A stretch of 64,000 nucleotides of DNA from contig CM045768.1 in the NCBI GenBank assembly GCA_025200525.1, positions 46,471,022 through 46,535,021 of the forward strand, read 5' to 3'. Origin of the DNA: Camellia lanceoleosa. Lineage: Eukaryota > Streptophyta > Magnoliopsida > Ericales > Theaceae. This document shows, in pieces, positions 10,641 through 22,377 of the stretch (within the stretch, counting starts at the first letter, position 1; each line of letters starts with the position of its first letter). A program made the translations under genes and the position numbers. Below the pieces are notes generated by a model, which worked only from the letters and a program-made list of their open reading frames with translations, did no database searches and had not been told where the DNA came from.

Positions 10641-13600
10641 TATATATTTAATTTATATATTAAAAAAATGAAAACAAATATAAATATCAAGGCTTGTGGA
10701 AGCTCCAACATTTCAATCTTAATTTCCTGATTTTTTAATATATTTTTTAAAAAAAATTGACTTCGTGATTGGTGATTGGTTCAAAGATTGTAATAATTAC
10801 ACTATTGATTACAATAAACACTTAATTTATAATAATTACACTTATTAAATGAATAACGCAATAAATAAAATCATAATTTCCTTACTTTTTGCATCCCCAA
10901 AAGATCCATGTAATTATTGTGTAAATGCCTCTTAAATAAATAAATAAACACTTATTAAATTCTTTCAAACTCCTCGGTCAAATTTCATGTATTTAATTTA
11001 TATATTAAAAAAAATATAAACAAATATAAATATCTATAATTATCTGCATAGCACCGGTGATAGGCTAGTACTTAATAATCAGCAAGGTAATGTGAATGTT
11101 TTCTTAAAAAATTTCGGAATAACCTTTACTGACAACCATGAACTTTGCCGCAAACGCGTGAAGTGTGAAAAGATGAGACGAGATATTTTTAAGGATTCAT
11201 TCATTAGCAACATATGCAATCGTCACTAATACATCGTATGTATTGTAAGTTTGAACGGGTCAAATATTTGGGGCTGAGGAGAGGAGGGGAATATATTCAA
11301 GCGCACGTTGGTCAAATGCCAACCCATAAATTTTAGGTTTATTCATAATTTTATTTTATTTTTTTTAGATTTTTATTGATAAATCCTAGTTAGAGTATTT
11401 GAGCCCAAGAAGTTTATAAAGGAAATTTATAATTCACTTAATCCTATCTATTTATATTTATATTTTATAAGGTTATTTTTCTTGATTTATACTATTTTTT
11501 TAAACTCCTATACTATACCTTTATATTTAATGTTGATATGCATTAACTACATATCACTATTTAATGTTAATATACATTGCACATAAAAAATTAAATATGA
11601 TTCTTTATTAATTGTCATTATATTTTTATAATTTTCATGCATCTAAATGTTAACTGTACGTAATGACGTGAATGTGAATATTTATATCATTTTTTTTTTT
11701 ATTTATAATATTGTCTTTAGACTTTTTATGAAGAAAAAAAATTGAAAGTCGGAGACGGAGAGAAAGAGAGCAAGAGAAGCTTCTTGCATGTTAGGTGCCC
11801 TCTCATTAATGCGCTGTATTTTATTATAGTTCTTTTCAACAAGTTTCTAAGGCATAAAAATAAAAGAATGAAACGACGTGAGATAATTTTCATTAATTTT
11901 TAAACATTATTTTATTAATTAGAGTACATTAATATCATTTTCAAAGAAAATTGAATAAGGATTATTCATCATATGTTTTGGGGCAATGATTTTATTATAT
12001 TTTTTATCATAACAAAATATATTAGTAGAAATACATAATTCAATGGTTTGAGTTTAAAATTAAACTAAAACAACATTAAAATAATACATATTTTTTTTTA
12101 AAATTTAAATATAAACTATTAAAATACTAAAACAAATAAAAACTATTATAGAGAATCTATTGCAGAGGACGACTAGTGCGTAGCATGGAGGAGAAAGGAC
12201 TGTTTGGTGTTTGATTAATTGGACTTTTATTATAAGACTAAGAGAGAAGACTTTAGCGTCTAGAACACGACGCATTTAAATTTTTGGAAGTAAAACCTCC
12301 CACCAACCAACCTACCAATCTACCTAACAAAATGCCTCTATCCATTTGTATGTTTGGTTCATATGTTGGATTTGTTTGTTTGGTTCATATGTTGGATTTT
12401 CTATTTACGTTAGTTGTTAATAAACCATTATAACTGGATAATTACACACAAGCAAGACTTTATTGTAGTATTTTTGTTCTCCCGTGTGAGAGGGGTAAAA
12501 CCAAGGGTCAAGTTTTGACTATGGTTACTAGCATTTTTGTTCCCACTTGGGACTTGTTCAAAGTAAAAGAAGTAGGGAGTAATTGTGACAGGTGGAGTCT
12601 CATATGGGGTAGAAAGTAGATAGAGTTCGTTTTAATATATATTAAATGATTTTTTATTTGTAAGTTTAAATTTTTAAATAAGTACAAGTCCTAGATAATA
12701 TATACATGTTGCGCTCAAGTGTTATTCTTGTGAATTCTTAAATTTTCTTCTGATGAATTGAGTCTATGTGTTACACGCTACAACGTTTTAAAAAGATTTA
12801 ATAAATGATATTAGAGCGGTTGATTGACAATCTATTAACATGGTGGGTAAGTGTGTGAAGGTGCCCAAATTGGAGATAATATCATTGGGTAAAATTGCAA
12901 TGAATATAATGTGAATATTGGGTAAAAAGTGAATAATATTTTGCATGTGACTCTAGAATTTCTGTGTGACATACTAAATTGGTGTCAATATTGCGCATTT
13001 GTGGACTTCTTGAATTTCACAACACAAGAAACATTGGGCTAATTTAGAAATATGGTTAAAAGTTTATTTTTGCTTTTTAACCTATGTTAGGTCATATTAT
13101 TTTTTTATTTTTTATTTTTTATATATTTTTTCAAAAAATAGTCCAAAAAAATTAAAAAATCAACTTTTAACTAATTTCCTAAAATTTGATTTGGTTCACA
13201 AGTTGGTTCTGTGATAAACTTGAAATTTAAATCTAATATTAAAATACAAAGATTTTGTAAAGTTAGCTTTAATTAAATCACTAAATTCATTTGGGAAATA
13301 GGTTATTTTAGTAGGCTAAAATTTTTATATTTGAAAAGATAGTTAAATTTTTTTATAATTAGATATGATGTTTGTGAGAGAAAAAGTGAAATGATTATGG
13401 ATTTGATGTGTCATTTTATCTTGTTAACTATTTTAGTCTATTTTATTTTTTAATAAATTTTAACCTAAAAAGTCAAATTTTAACCTTTACCAAACAAGAT
13501 CAATGTAAGAAACTTGTGTCTGCTATATCTTAATATCTCACGCTCTTGTAAGTGGGTATAGTGAATCTAAATAAAATTAAAAAAAAAAAAAGTACAAGAA

Positions 13601-14036
13601 ACATATTTAAAATTTTGATCTAATAACTTTCAAAATAGTGATGCACCAGCGAGCTTGAATAAATTGCACTCGCAACTGTCCAAATCAGTCAAAATCATCC
13701 ATCCCTTAACAACGCTGGTATGATAATTAAAATCACTGATATCTCACATTTTATTTGCATTTACAATTGTCAAAAAAAATGTTCTACAATAGTTCTTTCA
13801 ATGATTTTTTTGACAGTGTCTACTTTCATAACCTGTGATTGATTGTTTGGAACCAAACAACACAAGACTGAGTTGGATTGATTATGAATTATGAGAACTT
13901 AGGTGCGAGGAATTGACTTGGAAGCAGAGAAGTGGGTTGAGGATCCAAAGTCAAAACTTAATCATCCAACTTAAGTTGACACGTGACCGTTCTATTGCTT
14001 GAATTATTGTTGTTTTTTTTTTTTCAATGCCGCAAT
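10641..14036. other. Gene-free AT-rich intergenic DNA
   Basis: No coding exon is recognisable. Visible items: a direct repeat of ATTTAATTTATATATTAAAAAAA-type text at about 10645-10690 and 10988-11030; a 27-bp tandem pair (GTTTGGTTCATATGTTGGAT at about 12352 and 12379); and a MITE-like stretch at about 13300-13500, listed separately. Confidence 0.5.
13300..13500 (-). mobile_element. MITE copy, inverted relative to 63.83-64.0 kb
   Basis: The sequence from AGGCTAAAATTTTTATATTTG to ACCTTTACCAAACAAGATC is, with substitutions, the reverse complement of the window's last 170 bases. Shared landmarks are the TGTGATGTTTG/GAGAGAAAAAG block and the TTAACTATTTTAGTCTATTT block. Its right edge (TTTACCAAACAAG) fits the usual TTGGTAAA-type MITE end. 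No target duplication was found. Confidence 0.5.
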
Positions 14037-14219
14037 AAGACCATCTTTAATGATAAATCAAATTTATCATTAGATTTAAATTTGATAAAAAAAGTCACTT
14101 TTCTCACTCTAACAGTTTCACTAAACTGATATCAAATTGAGAATGGAGCAAAAGTTTTACCAGATTGAGGAATTGGATCAGGTTTCACCAAAATACTGTG
14201 CGTTTACGTTGGAGGTGGT

Positions 14220-14315
14220 CCCACTAGACAACCAGCCGGACGTTTGGCCCGTTGTCTCACCAGTCGTCCCAAAGGTCGTCCCACCAGTCGTCCCAAAGGT
14301 CATCCCACCGATTGT
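14220..14315. repeat. GTCGTCCCACC short tandem repeat
   Basis: The words CCAGTCGTCCCAAAGGTCGT and CCACCAGTCGTCCCAAAGGT alternate with a period of about 24 bp, about three copies, next to the last WRKY-like exon. Related GGTCGGCCGATCGTCCCATC text is at 15178 and in the MITE at 58889. Confidence 0.6.
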
Positions 14316-14337
14316 CCATTGCATAAAAAAAATTACA

Positions 14338-14860
14338 TTTGGGTTTCGTTTTTTTCTTGTTCATCTTTTTATGTGCACCCACAGAGTTTCCCATCTTGAG
14401 CAAAAGAGCATTTGAAGTAAGCTCTTGGACAAGGGTTATCTCTGGTCACCTTTTGTCCATATTTCCTTAATTGATGTCCATGTTTCACTATCTGCAATAC
14501 ATAAACTATTGTTCAATACTTGCTAAAACATATTGTATATGCAACAACTTAAAAAAAAAACACTTAAAGAAACATCCTAAATCGAATCAAATCAAGCAAA
14601 TTGTTATTAATTGTGAAATTTCTCAAAGTGTAGGACTTACGAGACTTGTATCAGAGGATTCAAATCTCACACACATCCTTGAAATCTTGGCCTTGACATG
14701 TTCTTCCCTCAGTTTCTTACACGAATCTTCGTCGCTCGAGCTACTCTCCAAATTTCCTCTGCTAGTTCCATGAATTCCATCATTGTTACCATTGTTGATG
14801 TTGTTAGTAGTACTGGTGTTAATTTTAGTGATTCAAATCTCTCAGACATTAAATCAAACA
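14338..14860 (-). pseudogene. WRKY transcription factor fragment (group IIa, WRKY40-like)
   Basis: Two exons on the - strand. Exon at about 14860-14641 reads GNLESSSSDEDSCKKLREEH, then KAKISRMCVRFESSDTSL, the run-up to the DNA-binding domain of group IIa WRKY proteins (WRKY18/40/60). A GTAAGT donor (14640) and a TTGCAG acceptor (14492) are intact. The next exon (14491-14338) has [20 protein letters not shown], the WRKY domain up to the first zinc-binding Cys. The signature heptapeptide is LRKYGQK instead of WRKYGQK. After CSFA the frame breaks (QDGKLCGCT, then stop), so the second Cys and the HxH of the zinc finger are absent. No leucine-zipper N terminus is recognisable. A TATATAG box at 15131-15137 lies upstream on this strand. 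It is a dead fragment; the family call is firm, the ortholog is not. Confidence 0.85.
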
Positions 14861-15468
14861 AATCATGTGCATACAAAAATAAGCATATGTGTAATACTTT
14901 GATCTATAAAATTTTGATTTTCTTCACAACTGACTCACCTCTTGTTTCGCTAAAATTTTCATTCCTAACTCAATGAAAATTGCTTTGCACCCCTTTATTT
15001 TGAAACCAAGAACAAAACTAGAAATCCAAATTCAGCAAATCTACCAAGTGGGTAACCAAAACAAAAAAAACTTTGGGTATGAATTGAGGAGAATTGAATA
15101 CCCAGAAGAACCCAAAGAAGAGAGACCCAATATATAGAGATGTTACTTCGCCTTCATCAACTATTTAGTACCCTAACCGGTCGGCCGATCGTCCCATCGG
15201 ACGTCCCCAGTGTTTTGATGCACGCTACAGTGCAACAGTTGGAGCTGCTTGTATCAAATTGAGGAAATTGCCTTTTTCTTACTCAGATTTGGTAAAAAAT
15301 TTACTGAACCGTTGGAGATGCTCAAGGGTGTTTACATACACCTTAACTCATCTTATTTCTGTCAAAGGTAGGCATTCGTGTCAGAAGAAAGAATTTACAA
15401 TAATTTATTACTTTCTCGTGACATAGCTTCAATAATCAAATCCTAAACAATTGTGTGAGAAGCACATT

Positions 15469-15931
15469 TAGGGATGTACACGATGCGGTTCGGATAGTTT
15501 AAGAGTAAAATTACAAGTAGAATGGCAGATTGGTGGATTAATGGATTGACAAATTGTGATTTGAGTAGTTTAAGACGGATTGAAGAATATTTTAACCAAT
15601 TATCAAACATTTACATAATATATAACAATAATTTGCATAATATTTTTTATATATATAACTCCAATTAATTTTACATAATATGTTTCATATATATAACTTC
15701 TAATTTGTAACAAATTTTACATCTTAAATCTCTCTCACATTCATTTTTACTTTGATATTTCATTGGAAGTTAAAAAATATATATGTATTAATTACAATGG
15801 AGTGGAGCGGTGCAGTTTGAAAAACGGATTATAAATTTTAAAATTCAATACGCGGTTAGCGGATAAAGCAGTGCGAATTAATATGGATCGATGTGATTTT
15901 AACAAATTAAGCGATATTTTGCATAACCCTA
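15469..15931. mobile_element. MITE (hAT-like) with imperfect 8-bp target duplication, copy 1
   Basis: 463 bp with ends TAGGGATGTACACG and CATAACCCTA (TIR TAGGG.T). Flanks are AGCACATT (15461-15468) and AGGACATC (15932-15939), matching at 6 of 8 positions. The inside is AT-rich with GCGG/CGGATT words near both ends. An inverted copy lies at 24226-24666. Confidence 0.65.
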
Positions 15932-15939
15932 AGGACATC

Positions 15940-16576
15940 CACCAATCACTCAAAAAAACATAAAATTATTAGTTTATATAAAATTTGTCTTTAAAGATAT
16001 AAGGCTTGGTGTGTTTTCTCTATGGAGAGGTTAGTGTAAGGGTTAGGTATAGGGTTATCCAACTCGCACAACCCGATCGACCCAACCCGACCCACACGTA
16101 TATGAGCGGCTTCACAAATATAATTAGGTATGGGGCAGTTTGGAATATAGGAAATTTTTGGGTTGCGGGTTTGAACCCAACTACCCCGTACTTAGAATAT
16201 ATATATATATTTTTTTTTATAAAAAATCTAGATCGTTCATCTAAGATCTATCCTAAATATTTTTGTTTTGACCAAACAAACCAAACCCAAATCCTAATCT
16301 AATCTACGTAACTCTCTTATTCTCTCTCGTTTTTTTATTTCCCATCTCTTTCATTGTTTCATCTCTCTCTCTCTCTCTCCTCGATCTCTATTTTTTTTAG
16401 GCAATCATATTTGTCTCTCTGTGTGCGCAGCCTCTCTTGTCATCTTACTCTCTCTCGTTTTTCCATTTCTCTTTGTCTCTGTCTCTGTCTTTGTCTCTCT
16501 GTAACGACCAACGAAGTGACCGATCAACCTTCAAAAGATCAACTCTCTCTCTCTCTCTCTCTCTCCGGCAACTCTT

Positions 16577-16609
<33 letters not shown>

Positions 16610-17990
16610 TCTCTTTCTACGGTCTTTGATTTTTTTTGTTTGTTATGCAATCAGATCTTTAGCAAGTTAGCAACAAATCTTGAGTTTATTTGTTTATTTA
16701 TTTTTTAAACTAGCTATTTTATTTCTTCATTTAGTTGAATTTGTTATTAAATCTGTTTAAATTCTGTTTAATTGAATTGGAAATTGAATCTGTTTAAATT
16801 TTTTTAATTTTTTTTAGGAGTTTTCTATTATTGAATTTTATTTAGAGGGTGATGTGGTAGGTGAAATTGGTCGTAGAATTTATTTTTTTTGTTATGCAAT
16901 CAGTTCTGTAGCAACAGATCTTGAGTTTATTTATTTATTTATTTTTTAAACTAGCTATTTTATTTCTTCATATAGTTGAATCTGTTATTGAATCTGTTTA
17001 GATTCTCTTATTGAAGTGGAAATTGAATTTGTTTAGTTTTAGCTATTTTAGAAGTGAAAATTGAATCTGTTATTGAATATGAATTGAATCTGTTTAGATT
17101 CTATTTAATTGAATACGAAATTGAATATGTTTAGATTTTTATTTTTTATTTTTTTGAGTTTTCTATTATTAAATTTTCATTACTTTATTTTTTTTACACT
17201 TTTTTTGTCAAAGGAATTATGAAAATTGAAGATTATGAAGATTGAAGATTAAAGTTTATATTTTTCAATTTGTTTTTGTGCAAGGTTCATCAACCAAATG
17301 CATGGAATTGGAATTTTTGAAAGTTTGATGTGATTCATGGAGTTTGAGATCTTGCAAATGTTTTTATTTTATTTTATGGATTTGAATTGAATGAAGTTTG
17401 ACAACATTTTTTTTTTCTTATTGCATTTTATTTTGGATGAATGTAAAAATTAATGAACAATTACTTTTAGGTAAACTTAGGATTTTGAATGATTTTATTA
17501 TAATTGTATTATTGGGTAGTAAGTATCTAGTGAATGAGATTGATGATGTAATTTAAGATTTTGAAAAATGTGTTTGTATTAATTTATGATTTGATTTAGG
17601 ATTTTGAATGATTTGTTGGTGTTATGAATTGATTTTGTTGTGTTTTTAATTTTATAAGTTTTAATTCATTAATTATTAATATTGGAGCATTTTAGAATAA
17701 ATTTAGAAAATGGGGAAAAAAAAGGCTTAAAAATAAATTTTTTTAAAAAAAAGTCTAATCTGCAAACCGCTCGTACATCCGCAAACCCTATCCGCACAAA
17801 TCGTAAATTGCACTGCGGGCGATTATGGATTGACTTTTTTTCAAACCGTATAAATGTAGGTGGATCCAAACCGACCCGCAAACCGCTCAAATCCAAACCG
17901 CGACCACCCCATGGTTATTTGTAAAGAGAACAATAAACAAAAGGGAGAGAGCAAATCAAACTGGGCTCACAACCTCTCAGGCCCACGGAG
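15940..17990. other. Gene-free upstream region with microsatellites
   Basis: Holds (CT)n/(TCTCTG)n tracts at 16362-16380, 16474-16500, 16541-16566 and 16580-16612 (GT then CT). A direct duplication with copies near 16639 and 16888 (offset 249 bp) shares TTATGCAATCAG and AAACTAGCTATTTTATTTCT. A remnant of a GCGG/AACCGC-type repeat lies at about 17755-17912. The Ser/Leu-rich frames over the CT tracts are artefacts. The CT-rich block followed by GTAAGTGTG could be an untranslated first exon, but nothing proves it. Confidence 0.45.
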
Positions 17991-18226
17991 AGAGGACCTC
18001 CTTAAAATTGAAAACCCAACTGGGCCGAGCCATTTTACAGAGTCGCTATCAATCAAACGGCCCACAAGAAATACAATTAGAGTTCCAATTATACCCTTGA
18101 TATTGCATCAATTTTCATTTCTCTCACCTTCCTTTCCTCTCCAGAAAATCGTTTTTTGGCGCCAATTCCAGTTTCGCTCTCGCTTTCCCTTGTTCGATTT
18201 TCTTTTCTCCTTTTTTGCGCTTTCTT

Positions 18227-18286
18227 ATGTGTCGAGTACATTCAGTAACATCATGGAACCTCCCGCAGGCAAAACGAACCTCCTGA
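18227..18286 (+). CDS. Short uORF overlapping the methyltransferase start
   Basis: The only ATG in the 300 bases before the main start. It opens 26 bases upstream, out of frame, and runs 19 codons to a TGA inside the main coding region. Its context is weak (no purine at -3), whereas the main ATG has A at -3 and G at +4. If the transcript starts upstream, leaky scanning would be needed. Coding function is not implied. Confidence 0.35.
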   Translation: MCRVHSVTSWNLPQAKRTS

Positions 18287-19725
18287 GCAACATTCTGGTA
18301 CGAGTGCTCTCATTCGGCGTCCTCGTGTTCCTCGCTCGATTCGCCTACGTTGTCACCACCCGAGGCAACTCTTGCGATTCCGGCGACTTCTGCTTCTTCT
18401 CCTCCTCCTCCTCCTCCCTCCGCCTCCGTACCCCCACCGTACACGGCGGAGGACGAGGAGGAGACTCACGTCTACGAAATTTCTACTCGTCGGTATTCCA
18501 AGATTTGATCGCCGAGGGCTATCTCTCTCCCCACTCGAAATCTCTCTGCATCGAAACCCTAACCGGCCAAGACGTCGTCGCTTTGAAGCAGGTTGGAATC
18601 GCCGATTCCCTCGGAATTTCCCCCAAAACATTGCCGCCGCTGGTCATCTCCGGTCGCGCCGTTCGCCAGCCGTTCGATAACAACACATTCGACTTCGAGT
18701 TCTCCGGCGATGCCGGTCTGGATCGGTCTCCTCAACCGGCCCAATTCGCTTCCGAAGTTTCGAGAACGCTCAAACCGGGAGGCTTCTTTGTCGTCCACAC
18801 CGCTTCGGAAGACGTGTACAGTCTCAATTCTCTGCTCGATTTGTTCAATTCTTGTCGATTGATTCGATCTCGCGACATCGACGGTCTCGATTCTTCAATC
18901 CGCGAGGTTGTTCTGATGAAAGAGAAACAAATTCTTGGCCATGGCGAGAGAAATCAATCTCTGTATCGCAATTCGGGTAACAAATGCTCTGTTCCTGGGT
19001 ATAAACGTGAATTGATTCAAAATGCAGAGCCATTGATTCTAGAAGAGCCATTAAAGCCTTGGATTGCATTGAAAAGGAACATAAAGAACATTAGGTCTTT
19101 ACCTTCTATGGTGGATATTAGTTTCAAGCATAGATATGTATATATTGATGTTGGAGCTAGGAGTTATGGTTCGAGTATTGGAAGTTGGTTTAGAAAACAG
19201 TACCCAAAACAGAACAAGACCTTTGAAATCTATGCAATTGAGGCCGATAAGGCGTTTCACGAAGAGTTTCGAACCAAGAAAAGGATCACTCTGTTGCCCT
19301 ATGCGGCATGGGTGAGGAATGAGACATTGTTCTTTGAAATTAGTCGGGAACCGAGCAAGAAAAACAAGGAGAAAGGAAGAGGCATGGGTAGGATTCAAGC
19401 TGTGCAATCATCGAGTAACTTTGTGGGTGATTTGGGTAAGATTCAAGGGTTTGATTTTGCTAATTGGTTGAAAAACACAGTTTCGGATAGAGATTTCGTG
19501 GTGGTGAAGATGGATGTTGAAGGGACTGAATTTCATTTGATTCCTAGGTTGGTAGAGACTGGGGCAATTTGTTTGATTGATGAGATGTTTATCGAATGCC
19601 ATTACAATCGATGGCAGAGATGTTGCCCCGAGAGGAGTTCCAAGTATCAGAAGACATATACCCAATGTTTGAACCTGTTTTCTTCTCTCAGAGACAGTGG
19701 AGTTCTTGTACATCAATGGTGGTGA
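18253..19725 (+). CDS. FkbM-fold S-adenosylmethionine methyltransferase-like protein, membrane-anchored
   Basis: Intact single-exon gene of 490 aa. Start chosen at 18253 (MEPPAGKTNLL) because it has a strong context and matches the start of plant homologues (Arabidopsis At5g01710 / At3g53400-type proteins). The open frame continues upstream but reads like 5' UTR. A hydrophobic segment at residues about 11-34 suggests a type II Golgi/ER-like anchor. A first SAM-methyltransferase-like domain (about 95-205) contains FDNNTFDFEFSG and RTLKPGGFFVVH. The second, FkbM-like domain (about 290-470) contains VYIDVGARSYG, IEADKAF, KMDVEGTEFH and ECHYNRW. The first domain lacks a clean glycine-rich SAM loop, so it may be non-catalytic. 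The substrate is not known to me. Codon use is GC-rich in the 5' half and AT-rich in the 3' half. The gene stands alone, with repeats on both sides. Confidence 0.85.
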   Translation: MEPPAGKTNLLSNILVRVLSFGVLVFLARFAYVVTTRGNSCDSGDFCFFSSSSSSLRLRTPTVHGGGRGGDSRLRNFYSSVFQDLIAEGYLSPHSKSLCIETLTGQDVVALKQVGIADSLGISPKTLPPLVISGRAVRQPFDNNTFDFEFSGDAGLDRSPQPAQFASEVSRTLKPGGFFVVHTASEDVYSLNSLLDLFNSCRLIRSRDIDGLDSSIREVVLMKEKQILGHGERNQSLYRNSGNKCSVPGYKRELIQNAEPLILEEPLKPWIALKRNIKNIRSLPSMVDISFKHRYVYIDVGARSYGSSIGSWFRKQYPKQNKTFEIYAIEADKAFHEEFRTKKRITLLPYAAWVRNETLFFEISREPSKKNKEKGRGMGRIQAVQSSSNFVGDLGKIQGFDFANWLKNTVSDRDFVVVKMDVEGTEFHLIPRLVETGAICLIDEMFIECHYNRWQRCCPERSSKYQKTYTQCLNLFSSLRDSGVLVHQWW

Positions 19726-21911
19726 CTGGTAACAGTCAAATTATTCTTTAATTCTTTCTCATAGATATACATACTTCTTGTTACACTAAAGAATTTGAAA
19801 TTTTTTCTTACTTGTAACACAAAATTTTTGACTTATACACTTGCAAATGGAAATATACAGAACAATTTTCTCTATATTGTGTCTTTTCATCTGCTTCTAT
19901 TGTATGTCTTGTTTAAATCGTATTTCTTTCATTTTCTATGAATGCTTCTACAACCTTAGCTAATCTAGAAAGAAATAATATGCCGCGGAAGAATACAGAT
20001 TTAAGTAGTTTTTAGTTTCAAAAGTTGGCATCTATAATGTCGGAAGATGATTGAGTTGTGGAGTATTGAGTGCTTGATTGGCCTAACACATATCGATATG
20101 AACGGCAATGCCAATTTTTATAAAAATTTCAGGCTTGGCATGACTCTTGATGGGTATTTGGAACTAAGTTTAGGAAAGATGGTGAGATTATTTAGCTGTC
20201 TCATCCTTTCTTTCAGCATTCATGGAATCTAACCTTACCTTATGTAAGCCTATTTGCCTTCAGAGGATTTGATTTGAAAGAATGAACATTATTTATGGGT
20301 TTATGTAGTTGAATTATTGAATTGAGTATAATGATTTCAGCATCATTTATAAATGGTTGTTGCGATAACTGTTTGATATGTAATGGATAGGCCATAAAAA
20401 AGATGGTTGTCGATTCATTTGTCATGGTAGTGAGAGTTGCTAAGCCACTGGTTACAAGGAACGGAGGAGGGTACAAGAAAAGATGTCGAAGCAGACCCTA
20501 ATGGAGAGACATGAATCGTTAGATTCAAGAGAAATCAAAGTGAATAACTAACATCAGCTTTTTATTTAACTGTGGCTGGTGAGAAGACACTTAGGCAAAA
20601 GTTTCGGACTAAATTTTGTTCTTAATGTGTAGTTATTTCCATAAATTTTTTCTAAAACTTCATTGAATTCAAGTTTTGACCTGTTGGAGGGTGCCTGTGA
20701 AGGGTGATCAATGATCACTTTGTCATTTGATGAGCTGAAAAATGGTAGTCCTGTAACCACCCAACCTATCCCTGTTTCTGTGGAGGCAGTATATTTTGTT
20801 TGTTTGCTTTTTTAATGGTGTATTCCATATTAGAGTCTTCTGCTTTCTTGTTTCGTGGAGCTTCATCTTTGTTTTGTTATTTGGTGGGAAATAAGGATTC
20901 TTATCGCTTGAAATGGTTAATTTCATGTGTTTATTATTGTAATCATAATCTTTTCTTATTCTTCAGTTAATATGATGACATTTGAATGTCACTTAAAACT
21001 CTGTTTTGGGGGGTTGTGTCTGGTAACAGACTTCTGATCTCTCATGTTGGTATGGAAAATAATTTTTTTTTTTAAAATTTAATTTGAAAAGTAGTTCCAA
21101 CTTTTTTTTTTTTTATCAGAAAGTAGTTCCAACTTTGATCATCCTTTTTTCAGTGGGAAGATATGCGTGAACCCTGTCACAATGAAACATTTTGCTTTAA
21201 TTGTTCTGGTTTTGTAAGTCAATCTGCTTCTTGAATTGTCAATCTATTTGGGATCTTATAATGGCATTTGAATGCTATCGCGTTGTGCTTTTGAAGGGTT
21301 ATTAGGACTTAGGAGATAACCCTCCTGTAAAAAAAAAACCAGTAATCTCTAATCTTGGAAGAAAGGCGCATGTTCAGTTGTGTTTTCATTTTCAGTTTTT
21401 TATTTTTTTTATTTTTGAAAACACACTCATTTAATTTTCCTTACCTTATCCTGCTTCCCATTCACCGATTTTTCTTTCTTTCCCCTACTTAAGAGTTGTC
21501 TTTTGTTTTTTCTTTCTTCTTCATTTTTTGATACTCCAATTTTCTTTTCTTTCTTTTCTTTTTTTTCCCCCTTCTTTTTTCGGTGTGTGTCTGTGCTCTT
21601 CGTTTTTCTTATGTTGTTAAAACATGTAAAACCTAAATATAAAATGACATATTTGTAGGTTTTATTGCTAACTCCCAACAGTGTAGAGCTTTAGCACAAA
21701 CTTTTAGTAGACAGAAATGCCCCACAAAAACAAAAATGTTTTACAGAAACTAGGTGAGATTTAGGTGGGGCTTTTTTTCCACATCTTGTTAGTTTTGAAA
21801 ATCTTTTTAACTACTGCTTCATAAAAAATTTGAGGTCTAAGAGAGGTACTTCTGTCTAAAAAAATTAGCAACTTTGCAAATGTAAAATCCCAAAATCTTT
21901 TGACAAAATTG
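19726..21911. other. 3' flank of the methyltransferase gene and intergenic DNA
   Basis: AATAAT-rich sequence suitable for a 3' UTR follows the stop (AAATTATTC at 19738, poly-T/A runs to 19870). The rest is AT-rich with a small direct repeat (GTAGTTCCAACTT at 21092 and 21124) and a pyrimidine tract at 21460-21600. No exon is recognisable. Confidence 0.4.
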
Positions 21912-22254
21912 TAGAGCATCTCCCATCGTGCACTACTTGTTCCATTTAATTGGATTTTAAATATGAGTAAAAAAATTGATTTATTATAAACTATTCCAAC
22001 CCTTTCAATAAAATCATTTTAAAATTACCCCTCTTATCTCAATTTTTTTTCCCCATCAAATTTGATAAAAAAAATAATCTTCAATACTTTATCTTTTTAA
22101 ATGTTCATTAAATTTAAATTTAATGAATTCTCAATTTGATGAAAAAAGTATTTCTTCCTCGATTTGATAAATATTTGATGAAAGAATTAGAAATAATTTT
22201 TTTAACACCATTTTTTGGTAATCAAATTTAAATTTGGTAATTAGAGATGCTCTT
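21912..22254. mobile_element. MITE with GAGCATCTCC termini
   Basis: The left end GTAGAGCATCTCCC and right end TTAGAGATGCTCTTAC are inverted repeats around an AT-rich core with AATTTAAATTTG-type words repeated in both arms. It is related to the ends of the WRKY-carrying segment at 14038-15323. Superfamily not assigned. Confidence 0.55.
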
Positions 22255-22377
22255 ACATATACTCTACAATTTATTTTGAAAGGGTAATACTCTTTCTTTG
22301 ATTTAAAAATACGTAAATATATATAAAAGAATATATTTTTAGTGAGTTCCTACATTTTAAATATTTTTTAAGATTTA

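Larger units (their letters stand above)
14038..15323. mobile_element. Small element bounded by GACCATCT...GGAGATGCTC, carrying a WRKY fragment
   Basis: The left edge (GACCATCTTTAATGATAAATC) and right edge (AACCGTTGGAGATGCTC) resemble the two ends of the GAGCATCTCC-type MITE at 21912-22254, including the shared AATTTAAATTTGAT stretch next to the left end. Between them lie the WRKY-like exons with intron and a TATA-like box. This suggests gene capture (transduplication) by a nonautonomous element. Boundaries and the capture reading are inferred; I did not find a clear target duplication. Confidence 0.4.

Noticed and set aside
16354..16670. Ser/Leu-rich frames
   Set aside because: Translations of CT/GT microsatellites.
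17860..18252. In-frame upstream extension of the methyltransferase (start at 17860 would give 621 aa)
   Set aside because: The extra 131 codons read like 5' flank and an AACCGC-type repeat remnant, homologues start near MEPPAGK, and the ATG at 18253 has the better context.
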